From contig NZ_FNTF01000002.1 in the NCBI RefSeq assembly GCF_900105495.1, positions 3,960,501 through 4,024,500 on the forward strand: DNA of 64,000 bases, written 5' to 3'. Below the pieces are notes generated by a model. It worked only from the letters and a program-made list of their open reading frames with translations, made no database searches and was not told the origin of the DNA. The DNA comes from Pseudomonas frederiksbergensis (GTDB lineage Bacteria > Pseudomonadota > Gammaproteobacteria > Pseudomonadales > Pseudomonadaceae). The stretch's first letter is position 1. Each line of letters opens with the position of its first letter. Made by a program: the position numbers and the translations under genes. This document shows, piece after piece, positions 17,071 through 24,070 of the stretch.

Positions 17071-17994
17071 ATGATCAAGAGCTTTCAACTGATCCACGGC
17101 GCCCTGCACAAAGTCGAACGGCTGGACGCCGAAGTGATGCTCTTCAGCAACCCCGACGCCGCCGAGCGGGACTTGCTGCACAGCCATTTCAAGCTCGATG
17201 AACACGCCCTGGCCTCGGCCCTGGACCCCGACGAGGTGTCACGCATCGAGTTTCACCCCGACAACCTGTTCCTGATCTGGAAACGCCCGGAAAACTATTC
17301 CGGTGCCGGCAGCCTGGCTTTTGAAGTGTCGTCCTGCGGTTTGCTGTTTTCCGAGCACCGTTTGCTGGTGATCGCCACCGACGACTCGCCGCTCAGCGGC
17401 CTCGGCCTGCGCCAACCTCTGAACACGCCGCTGGATGTGTTGCTCGACCTGTTGTTCAACAACATCCATCACTACTTGGGCCACCTGAAGGTGATCAAAC
17501 TGGTTGCCCGGGAGTTGCAGCAGAAATTCAACGCGTCGATGCAGAACCAGCACCTGATCCAGATGTTCAACCTCAGCGAAAGCCTGATCTATTACATCAA
17601 CGCGATTCACAGCAACGGCGCCGTCCTGACCCGGTTGCGCAATCACGCCGCCAAGGAACATTTCAGCGCCGAAGCCATTGGCCTGATCGACGACCTGATC
17701 ATCGAAAACAACCAGTGCTACAAGCAGGCGGAAATCTACTCCACAGTGTTCTCCGGGCTGATCGACGCCCGGGGCAACCTGATGAACAACAGCATGAACA
17801 ACCTGCTGCGCAAACTGACGTTGATCAATGTGGTGTTTCTGCCGCTGAACCTGATTGCAAGTATCGGCGGCATGTCCGAGTTCAGCATGATGACGGCGGG
17901 CGTGCCATGGTGGGTTTCGTATCCGCTGTTTCTGAGCGCGATGATAGTGGGGGCTGGAATGATGGTGCTGGGGCTCAGACGGTTGGCGAAGTGA
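17071..17994 (+). CDS. CorA/ZntB-family divalent cation transporter with GMS motif
   Basis: 307-residue membrane protein of the CorA superfamily: N-terminal cytosolic funnel (residues 1-240) and two C-terminal helices (about 248-268 and 282-302). The pore loop that normally reads G-M-N is here G267-M268-S269 (IASIGGMSEFSM), between helix 1 (LINVVFLPLNLIASI) and helix 2 (YPLFLSAMIVGAGMMVLGL). Loss of the Asn should change ion selectivity; some pseudomonad paralogues share this. It starts 7 bp after the ATP-grasp gene and probably shares its transcript. Its 3' end overlaps the convergent gene by 20 bp. Confidence 0.82.
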   Translation: MIKSFQLIHGALHKVERLDAEVMLFSNPDAAERDLLHSHFKLDEHALASALDPDEVSRIEFHPDNLFLIWKRPENYSGAGSLAFEVSSCGLLFSEHRLLVIATDDSPLSGLGLRQPLNTPLDVLLDLLFNNIHHYLGHLKVIKLVARELQQKFNASMQNQHLIQMFNLSESLIYYINAIHSNGAVLTRLRNHAAKEHFSAEAIGLIDDLIIENNQCYKQAEIYSTVFSGLIDARGNLMNNSMNNLLRKLTLINVVFLPLNLIASIGGMSEFSMMTAGVPWWVSYPLFLSAMIVGAGMMVLGLRRLAK

Positions 17995-18307
17995 CGGCCG
18001 TTCTCCGATCCTGCAGGCCACGGACCACGAGGTATACCAGCGGCCCGATGGAGACGAAAACAGCGGTGATCAAAAGGTAGGGAACCACCGACCACCCCGA
18101 CCATCCGCGCTTGCGCGCATCCGAGTACATCCAGATGCCCGCGAGCGTCGCCAGCAGGTACAAATCAATCACCACCTGCGCCGTGTCGGGGCGCGACATC
18201 AGGCCGATGCCGAAATCGATCAATGACTGTTCGGCTTGCAGCATCACCGAAACGGTGTAGCCGGCGAACGCGATCAAGGCAATGAGGGGCAGGGCGACAG
18301 ACTTCAT
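17975..18307 (-). CDS. Small membrane protein, DUF2834-like
   Basis: 110-residue protein with three hydrophobic segments (residues 3-22, 45-62 and 72-95). The stretch DLYLLATLAGIWMYSDARKR followed by PYLLITAVFVSIGPLVYLVVR resembles DUF2834 proteins of unknown function. AAGGAAGGAAAC before the ATG is a good ribosome site. The gene is divergent from the ilvA attenuator region and overlaps the end of the CorA-like gene by 20 bp. Confidence 0.7.
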   Translation of the reverse strand: MKSVALPLIALIAFAGYTVSVMLQAEQSLIDFGIGLMSRPDTAQVVIDLYLLATLAGIWMYSDARKRGWSGWSVVPYLLITAVFVSIGPLVYLVVRGLQDRRTAVTSPTV

Positions 18308-18369
18308 GTTTCCTTCCTTGGGATGATGAGTAGAGTCGCCAGCCTACAGAGGCCGAGTAAAATTGGCCA

Positions 18370-18398
18370 TTGACTTGCCATCAACGCCCGGCTAATTT
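18370..18398 (+). promoter_or_regulatory. Predicted sigma-70 promoter for the ilvA leader
   Basis: TTGACT (18370-18375) and TAATTT (18393-18398) are separated by exactly 17 bp. The expected transcription start, six to seven bases beyond the -10, falls at about 18404-18405, which is the A of the leader-peptide ATG. Confidence 0.65.
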
Positions 18399-18404
18399 CC
18401 GGGC

Positions 18405-18470
18405 ATGACTTCCACTGTATTGCGCTGCCAGCCAAGCATTATTACCGCCATTCCTTATTTGGCGGGCTAG
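18405..18470 (+). CDS. ilvA leader peptide (attenuation)
   Basis: A 21-codon frame, MTSTVLRCQPSIITAIPYLA plus Gly, followed by TAG. It contains adjacent Ile codons 12-13 (18438-18443), a third Ile at codon 16, three Thr, and Val-Leu, the amino acids of the branched-chain pathway that ilvA starts. The end of the frame overlaps hairpin segments 1 (18445-18450) and 2 (18460-18466). No Shine-Dalgarno is present (CCGGGC precedes the ATG), and the predicted transcript begins at the ATG, so translation is probably leaderless. Too short for routine gene calling; supported by its fit with the downstream attenuator. Confidence 0.78.
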   Translation: MTSTVLRCQPSIITAIPYLAG

Positions 18471-18512
18471 CTCACGACTGCAGCACCCAACCCGCCCTAG
18501 AGGCGGGTTTTT
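18445..18512 (+). promoter_or_regulatory. Transcription attenuator of ilvA
   Basis: Four pairing segments are visible: 1 = CCGCCA (18445-18450), 2 = TGGCGGG (18460-18466), 3 = CCCGCC (18491-18496), 4 = GGCGGG (18502-18507). Segments 1:2 and 3:4 form separate hairpins, and 3:4 (extended to AACCCGCC/GGCGGGTT) plus a T run is an intrinsic terminator. Segment 2 is also fully complementary to 3. A ribosome stalled at Ile codons 12-13 would cover segment 1, free segment 2 to pair with 3, and prevent termination when isoleucyl-tRNA is scarce. Confidence 0.82.
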
Positions 18513-18555
18513 ACTTTCTGCCTCCTGGGTTTTCGATCAACGTCAGGAGACGACC

Positions 18556-19569
18556 ATGAGCAGCAGCACAGCCCAGCAAACCTTGCTTGAGCATTACGTG
18601 AAAAAGATCCTCGCCGCGCCCGTGTATGAGCTCGCGGTGCGTACGCCGCTGCAACCGGCGCCAGCGTTGTCCGAGGCGCTCGGCAATCAGATCCTGCTCA
18701 AGCGCGAAGACCTGCAACCGACCTTTTCCTTCAAGATCCGCGGTGCCTACAACAAACTGGTGCAGTTGAGCGATGAGCAAAAGGCATGCGGCGTGATCAC
18801 CGCTTCGGCGGGCAATCATGCCCAGGGCGTAGCGCTGGCAGCACGTGAATTGGGGATCGCCGCGACCATTGTGATGCCGCGCACGACACCGGAATTGAAG
18901 GTGCTCGGTGTTCGCAGTCGGGGGGCTGACGCCGTGCTGCACGGCGAGAGTTTTCCGTTTGCCCTGGACTATGCGCTGAACCTGGCACGGCAAACCGGTC
19001 GCACCTTTGTCTCGCCTTTCGACGACCCGGATGTGATCGCCGGTCAGGGCACCGTCGCCATGGAAATCCTGCGTCAGCATCAAGGTCCGCTGGATGCAAT
19101 CTTTGTCCCGGTGGGCGGAGGTGGCTTGATCGCGGGCATTGCAGCGTATGTCAAATACTTGCGACCTGAAGTCCGCATCATCGGTGTCGAGTCGGAGCAT
19201 TCCGCGTGTTTATCCGCGGCATTACAGGCTGGCGAGCGAGTTGTCCTGCCGAGCGTAGGCACTTTCGCCGACGGTGTCGCCGTCGCCCAGATCGGTGCTT
19301 ATGGTTTCGAGGTCTGCCAGTTTTGCGTCGATGAAGTGTTGACGGTCAGCAACGACGAACTCTGCACCGCCATCAAGAATATCTACGACGATACCCGCTC
19401 GATCACCGAACCTTCCGGCGCCTTGGCCGTGGCCGGCATCAAGAAATACGTAGCGCAGACCGGCGCCCGTGGTCAGACGCTGGTCGCGATCGACTCGGGC
19501 GCCAATATCAATTTCGACAGTTTGCGTCATGTGGCCGAGCGCGCCGCATTGAGCGACGTCCCGGCGTGA
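18556..19569 (+). CDS. ilvA: Threonine ammonia-lyase, short form without ACT domains
   Basis: PLP enzyme that deaminates threonine to 2-oxobutanoate, the first step of isoleucine synthesis. The fold-type II catalytic domain is complete: Lys60 in SFKIRGAYNK binds PLP, SAGNHAQG binds substrate, VGGGGLIAG binds phosphate, and DSGANINFD closes the domain. At 337 residues it stops where the two C-terminal ACT-like regulatory domains of full-length IlvA (about 500 residues) would begin, so allosteric isoleucine inhibition should be weak or absent. The upstream attenuator suggests control by transcription instead. A CAGGAG ribosome site precedes ATG 18556. Confidence 0.93.
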   Translation: MSSSTAQQTLLEHYVKKILAAPVYELAVRTPLQPAPALSEALGNQILLKREDLQPTFSFKIRGAYNKLVQLSDEQKACGVITASAGNHAQGVALAARELGIAATIVMPRTTPELKVLGVRSRGADAVLHGESFPFALDYALNLARQTGRTFVSPFDDPDVIAGQGTVAMEILRQHQGPLDAIFVPVGGGGLIAGIAAYVKYLRPEVRIIGVESEHSACLSAALQAGERVVLPSVGTFADGVAVAQIGAYGFEVCQFCVDEVLTVSNDELCTAIKNIYDDTRSITEPSGALAVAGIKKYVAQTGARGQTLVAIDSGANINFDSLRHVAERAALSDVPA

Positions 19570-19575
19570 GCGGTG

Positions 19576-19881
19576 TCAGGCCAGCAGCGGGCGCAGGAAG
19601 GTCCGCTCATAGCTGACGATAAACTTCTTTTCGACCAGCGAAGCTACGAGCGCGGCGCTTTCGGCGTCGGTCATCGCGATATGCCGGTAGCTTTCGTAAT
19701 CTGCCAGCGAAGGAAAGCTGAACAGGCAGTAGGCGATATTGCTCGCGCCCTCGGAAGGCAGGAAGTACCCGTGGTGCGTACCACCCAAACGTTCGACGAT
19801 GCCGAGCCAGGCTTTGGCGTAGGCTTCGAACTCGCTGAGTTGATACGGATCGATCACATATTTGACGTGGCAGGTAATCAA
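19576..19881 (-). CDS. NIPSNAP family protein
   Basis: 101-residue ferredoxin-like alpha/beta barrel protein of the NIPSNAP group: MITCHVKYVIDPYQLSEFEA at the N-terminus, then GGTHHGYFLPSEGASNIAYC and SYERTFLRPL. The family forms dimers related to antibiotic-biosynthesis monooxygenases; a specific reaction is not known. It converges on ilvA with a 6-bp gap and lies 29 bp downstream of the ecotin gene on the same strand. Confidence 0.82.
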   Translation of the reverse strand: MITCHVKYVIDPYQLSEFEAYAKAWLGIVERLGGTHHGYFLPSEGASNIAYCLFSFPSLADYESYRHIAMTDAESAALVASLVEKKFIVSYERTFLRPLLA

Positions 19882-19910
19882 ATTGGCGCTCCTGTAACGG
19901 GATAGAACGG

Positions 19911-20393
19911 TTATTCCTGGACGGCTTTCTCGACCTTGCTCGACGCCGACCAGATCCGGTAGCGGACTTCGACGTCTTTAGGCACGTAGAGCACGATCGG
20001 CAGTTTGCTGTTGTAGCGCAGCAGGAAACCGTCACCGACCACCGGTACAAAGTCCTTTTTGCTCTTGCCGTCCGGGCAGGCCATCTGCGTACTCATCGGG
20101 CCGATGACTTTTTCCAGTCGGTAGAACGGGTAGCCCCAGCCTTCGAGGTTTTTCTCCTCGAGAATGCCACCCAGGCGTTGGCGATTGCAGTCGACGGCCA
20201 GGGTTTTGCCGGCGAGGATTTCGACCTGGTAGCCGTCTTCCTGAGTCTGTGGGGCAAGGTGAATGACCTGGCGGGTGAAACCGCTGTCAGCTTTGGGGAA
20301 TGGGGCGACCTCTTCGAGTTTCGCGGCGTGCGCAGCGAACGACAGGCCAGCAACTATTAGCCCAACGGTATTGATGTGGATCAACGAACCCAT
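19911..20393 (-). CDS. eco: Ecotin, periplasmic serine protease inhibitor
   Basis: 160-residue inhibitor of trypsin-fold proteases, dimeric in the periplasm. It has a signal peptide (residues 1-23, ...[10 protein letters not shown]), then the ecotin core: [47 protein letters not shown], the reactive loop [10 protein letters not shown] with Met at P1, and [15 protein letters not shown]. The Cys pair that braces the loop (VDC and MAC) is present. Start 20393 has a perfect AAGGAGG upstream. In other pathogens and commensals ecotin protects from neutrophil or gut proteases. Confidence 0.95.
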   Translation of the reverse strand: MGSLIHINTVGLIVAGLSFAAHAAKLEEVAPFPKADSGFTRQVIHLAPQTQEDGYQVEILAGKTLAVDCNRQRLGGILEEKNLEGWGYPFYRLEKVIGPMSTQMACPDGKSKKDFVPVVGDGFLLRYNSKLPIVLYVPKDVEVRYRIWSASSKVEKAVQE

Positions 20394-20698
20394 GATTGCC
20401 TCCTTGCTTGTGAGTGGTGTCAGCAGATACTGATTGCCAGGCCGCATTCTTACTGCCGTCAGCTGTGAATGCAAACTCAAGGAGGTGTGCCAATTCCAGC
20501 GGCACAATGGGCCGGCCTTGCAGGTCGCATGAGGCCGTTTGGCACTAGTTTCGCTAAATCGTTGATTTACCGATGAGCTGCAGTGCGAAATCCAAGGCGT
20601 ATTTTATGCTGTAGCTGGTCTTAAGCTGATCGGGGGATTTCCTTGCGTCAGTTTCGATAGTGTCGTTTGGCAGTCTCACTTTAAGGAGAGGGGTCACC

Positions 20699-20968
20699 AT
20701 GTTTCTTTCTGCCTTGGAACTTCGCAATATCATTGAAAGCAGTTTTTTGCCGAAACGTTGTCAATGCACGCTGTCGCCGGACCTGTCGATGACCGTGAAG
20801 GTGTATTCCGATCGGGAAACCGACCATCTCGATCTCATGGTGACCGGAATAAATGCCAAGAGGCTAAATGGTTGCCGCGAAATCAATGACCTGATCGCCG
20901 GGCTGCGCTCTGACATGCAGCACCAAACCATGGCCCAGGCCCTGCATCCAGACAGAAAAGCGCTTTAA
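20699..20968 (+). CDS. DUF1652 family protein
   Basis: 89-residue cytosolic protein found in pseudomonads; function unknown. It begins MFLSALELRNIIESSFLPKR, followed by CQCTLSPDLSMTVKVY and VTGINAKRLNGCREINDLIAGLR, which match the family as I recall it. ATG 20699 follows GGAGAGGGG. An upstream in-frame start at 20660 has no site. The 305-bp region between it and the divergent ecotin gene shows no other gene. Confidence 0.75.
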   Translation: MFLSALELRNIIESSFLPKRCQCTLSPDLSMTVKVYSDRETDHLDLMVTGINAKRLNGCREINDLIAGLRSDMQHQTMAQALHPDRKAL

Positions 20969-21048
20969 CCCGCGGCTTCGAATTCCACCGACGCACGCCA
21001 GGTCTGGAAAATCACCAGACCCAGCGCCAGTTCGATCAGACCGTTCAA

Positions 21049-21318
21049 TCAGTTCTGATAACTGCAGGCGTCAGAAAGTTTACGGTATGAGATTTGAGCA
21101 GGTTTGCCCGAGGTGCTATCGATGTACTTCATGTCGGCTGTGACCACTTGGCAGTCCTGTGTCGACGGTTCGGTCAAGGCAATGACCTTGCCCACGTGCA
21201 GCGGCATACCATAGTGGTATGGCACCGCCTGGGAGCTCGAAGTGTCATTGGCCTGGGCCAGACCGGCAAACGCGGTGCAGGCGAGAGCGCTGGTAACCAG
21301 CAAGGTGCGCATGTTCAT
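21049..21318 (-). CDS. DUF2790 family periplasmic protein
   Basis: 89-residue exported protein: signal peptide MNMRTLLVTSALACTAFAGL with cleavage near AQA-ND, then the DUF2790 core VPYHYGMPLHVGKVIAL, and CQVVTADMKYIDSTSGKPAQ ending in YRKLSDACSYQN. The two Cys may form a disulfide. The start at 21318 has GGAGA seven bases upstream. Several paralogues occur in each Pseudomonas genome, often induced by copper or stress; the role here is unknown. Confidence 0.82.
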   Translation of the reverse strand: MNMRTLLVTSALACTAFAGLAQANDTSSSQAVPYHYGMPLHVGKVIALTEPSTQDCQVVTADMKYIDSTSGKPAQISYRKLSDACSYQN

Positions 21319-21487
21319 GAACGATCTCCGATGCAGGCTTGAAGTAAGCTCGACGTTCAAGCGTCGAACCTGCCGCACTGGGCGTCAGAGAACTCTGAGG
21401 GCGTGCGGTCCAGTAAAGTTTTGGACCGCGAGGTTAAGCAATGGTTAACCCGACTGAATGCCGCCTGTCGTGAGGAGGCCATCAGCC

Positions 21488-22432
21488 TCAGCGAAGATCC
21501 AACTGATGGCGATACGGCAAATCCGGCCCGGTCTTACTGCAGGTCAGCGCTGCCGCCTGCACTGCAAATTTGAGCATGCCGTCGATCTGCTCACGGCTCA
21601 GTTGCTGCACGCCCTCAACCGAATCCAGCTGCTGCTCCGTCAGCCAGGTAATCAATGCCGCCTGAAACGTATCGCCCGCGCCCACGGTGTCGGCGATTTT
21701 CACTGAACTCGCCGGTACCGACCATGAACCATGGGCACGACTGAACACCGTCGCCCCCTCGCCACCACGGGTCAGAAATACCAACTGACAGCGATGCTGC
21801 AGCCAGCCTTGAATGACCCGTTGCGGATCCTGCTCGGGGTACAACAGGCTCAAATCCTCATCGCTGACTTTGATCAGGTCGGCCAACTCAACCAAGGTGG
21901 CAACCCGAGAGCGCCACAGATCGATACTTGGCTCAGGATTGAGCCGCACGTTGGGGTCCAGGCTGATCAAGCGTTTACCGCTTTCCCGTTGCACCAAGGC
22001 CAACAGCGTGTCGGCAATCGGTTGTACCACCAGCGAAAACGAACCGATGTGCAGGCCGCGCACTTCAGATCCCAGTTCTGGCAGATGCTCGGTTTTCAGC
22101 TGACGATCCGCGCAGCCTTCACCCCGGAAGCTGTAATGCGGCGAACCATTGGCCCCGACCGCCACCATCGCCAGAGTCGTAGGCGCTGCGAAATCCACCA
22201 GGTAATCCGGGCGCACACCTTCATCCTGCAGCACCTGCTGCAAGCGCCGACCGAGGTAGTCGGTGGACAGGCCGGCAAACAGCGCCGCATCCACCCCCAA
22301 ACGACGCAAACCCACCGCCACGTTGAACGGCGAGCCGCCGGCAATCGCCTTGAAATTCACTTTTGACGCCAGGCCGCTGGCGTCCTCTTCACTGAAGAAA
22401 TCGAACAGCGCTTCGCCACACACCAGGTACAT
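21488..22432 (-). CDS. mtlZ: Fructokinase MtlZ (PfkB family)
   Basis: 314-residue ribokinase-fold sugar kinase. It phosphorylates fructose made by the mannitol dehydrogenase upstream. PfkB signatures: N-terminal GGSPFNVAVGLRRLG and C-terminal DTVGAGDTFQAALITWL, with catalytic Asp in GAGD. It is the last gene of the mtl operon (gap of 13 bp after mtlY). The ribosome site is weak (AAAGAG). The identification rests on family motifs plus operon order matching the known P. fluorescens mtlEFGKDYZ cluster. Confidence 0.92.
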   Translation of the reverse strand: MYLVCGEALFDFFSEEDASGLASKVNFKAIAGGSPFNVAVGLRRLGVDAALFAGLSTDYLGRRLQQVLQDEGVRPDYLVDFAAPTTLAMVAVGANGSPHYSFRGEGCADRQLKTEHLPELGSEVRGLHIGSFSLVVQPIADTLLALVQRESGKRLISLDPNVRLNPEPSIDLWRSRVATLVELADLIKVSDEDLSLLYPEQDPQRVIQGWLQHRCQLVFLTRGGEGATVFSRAHGSWSVPASSVKIADTVGAGDTFQAALITWLTEQQLDSVEGVQQLSREQIDGMLKFAVQAAALTCSKTGPDLPYRHQLDLR

Positions 22433-22445
22433 AGTTATTTACTCT

Positions 22446-23942
22446 TTAAAGGGTTGCGACATGCTGTTGATAGCGTTCGTAGGCCTGCTGACAGGCCGCC
22501 ACATTGTCGGCGATCGGCAAGGTTTCGCTGGCTGGATCGAGCTTCACGCAGCGTTTGCATAGATCCTCCAGGCTGTCTTCATGCCCGTTTTCCCAAGACT
22601 TGCACCACGCTGCCTGAATCGCGGCGCCAAGGGCCGCGGCTTCGCTTTGTTCGGTGCAGATGACTGGGGTGTTCATGATGTCGGCGACGATCTGCCGCCA
22701 CACCGGGCTTTTCGAGCCGCCGCCGATCAGGCAAATGCTGCGGCTTTGTAAGCCATTCTGCCGCAGCAGGTCCAGCCCATAACGCAAACCGAAGGTCGTG
22801 CCTTCGACCACCGCGCGGCACAGGTTGGCCTGGGTCAGGTTGGTCATGGACAAGCCCAGCAGGCTGCCGGTGGCATGGGGCAGGGCGGGGACGCGCTCGC
22901 CGTTGAGGAATGGCAGCATGCACACGCCTTCGGCACCGATGGGGGCTTGCGCGACGAGGTCGTTGAACTGTTCGATATCCAGCTCGAACAGTTCGCGAAT
23001 CACCCCGGTCGCGTTGGTCAGGTTCATCGTGCAGATCAGCGGCAGCCAGCCACCGCTGGAGGAACAGAACGTTGCGACGCAAGCGTCCGGACTGACTTTC
23101 GGCTGGTCGGCATAGGCGTACACCGTCCCCGAAGAACCGAGACTCATGGTGATAGCGCCTGGCTTGATGTTGCCGGTGCCGATGGCGCCCATCATGTTGT
23201 CGCCACCGCCGCTGGAGACCAGCGCCTGCGGGTTGATACCCAGGTGTTCAGCGATGCTCGGCAGTATCGTGCCGACGGCTTGATGAGCGTCTATCAACTC
23301 CGGCAGCGCAGCTTGCAGTCGCCCGGTGGCATCGATATCCCGCAGCAGCTGCAAGTCCCATTGGCGGGTACGCACGTTGAAATACCCGGTGCCCGAGGCG
23401 TCGCCGTATTCACTGCAACTGCGCCCGGTGAGCCAATAGTTGAGGTAGTCATGGGGCAGCAGGATGCGGGCGATCCGGGAAAAAACCAGCGGATGTTGTT
23501 CTTTGGTCCAGAGCAGTTTGGAGACGGTGTAGCCCGGCGCGATCACTACGCCGAGGCGTTCCAGCGAGCCTTTTTCGCCATCCAGATGGACCAGCAGACG
23601 GTCGTTTTCCGGGGTGGATTCGGTGTCACACCAGAGTTTGGCCGGGCGCAGCACCTGGCCCTGATCGTCGAGCAGCACCAGCCCGTGTTGCTGGCCGGAA
23701 ACGCCGATGCCAAGGATGTCCTGGCCGTCGACCTTCGCCGCGAGCAATGCGCGGCGGGTGGCAAGCGCGAAGGCTTCCAGCCATTGGGCGGTGTCTTGCT
23801 CGCGGCGGCCGTTGGCGCCACTGATCAGAGTGTGGGCGGCAGCACCCTGGCCCAGCACCTGACCGCTGACGGCGTCGAGGATGATGGCTTTGGTGCCTTG
23901 GGTGCCGCAGTCGATGCCGAGGAATAAATGTTGGTTTGTCAT
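22446..23942 (-). CDS. mtlY: Xylulokinase (MtlY)
   Basis: 498-residue FGGY-family kinase that phosphorylates D-xylulose, the product of D-arabitol oxidation by the same dehydrogenase. Motifs: N-terminal ATP/substrate loop FLGIDCGTQGTKAIILD, GVSGQQHGLVLLD, ASGTGYFNVRTRQWD, and the adenosine motif LIGGGSKSPVWRQIVADI. ATG 23942 follows AGGGTG; 37 further codons of open frame upstream are only REP sequence. A REP element separates it from mtlD. Confidence 0.92.
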   Translation of the reverse strand: MTNQHLFLGIDCGTQGTKAIILDAVSGQVLGQGAAAHTLISGANGRREQDTAQWLEAFALATRRALLAAKVDGQDILGIGVSGQQHGLVLLDDQGQVLRPAKLWCDTESTPENDRLLVHLDGEKGSLERLGVVIAPGYTVSKLLWTKEQHPLVFSRIARILLPHDYLNYWLTGRSCSEYGDASGTGYFNVRTRQWDLQLLRDIDATGRLQAALPELIDAHQAVGTILPSIAEHLGINPQALVSSGGGDNMMGAIGTGNIKPGAITMSLGSSGTVYAYADQPKVSPDACVATFCSSSGGWLPLICTMNLTNATGVIRELFELDIEQFNDLVAQAPIGAEGVCMLPFLNGERVPALPHATGSLLGLSMTNLTQANLCRAVVEGTTFGLRYGLDLLRQNGLQSRSICLIGGGSKSPVWRQIVADIMNTPVICTEQSEAAALGAAIQAAWCKSWENGHEDSLEDLCKRCVKLDPASETLPIADNVAACQQAYERYQQHVATL

Positions 23943-23960
23943 GAATACACCCTGCCGAAG

Positions 23961-24070
23961 ATCGTTCCCACGCTCTGCGTGGGAATGCAGCCCGGGACGC
24001 TCCGCGTCCCTTTCGCGAATTGGAACGCGGAGCGTCCCTTGAGGCATTCCCACGCAGAGCGTGGGAATGA
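23961..24070. repeat. REP/BIME palindrome pair between mtlY and mtlD
   Basis: Same architecture as 8384-8493: CGTTCCCACGCTCTGCGTGG, GGGACGCTCCGCGTCCC, GAACGCGGAGCGTCC and CCCACGCAGAGCGTGGG. It lies inside the mtl operon and ends exactly at the base before the mtlD stop codon, so an mRNA hairpin would separate the mtlD and mtlY messages. Confidence 0.88.
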
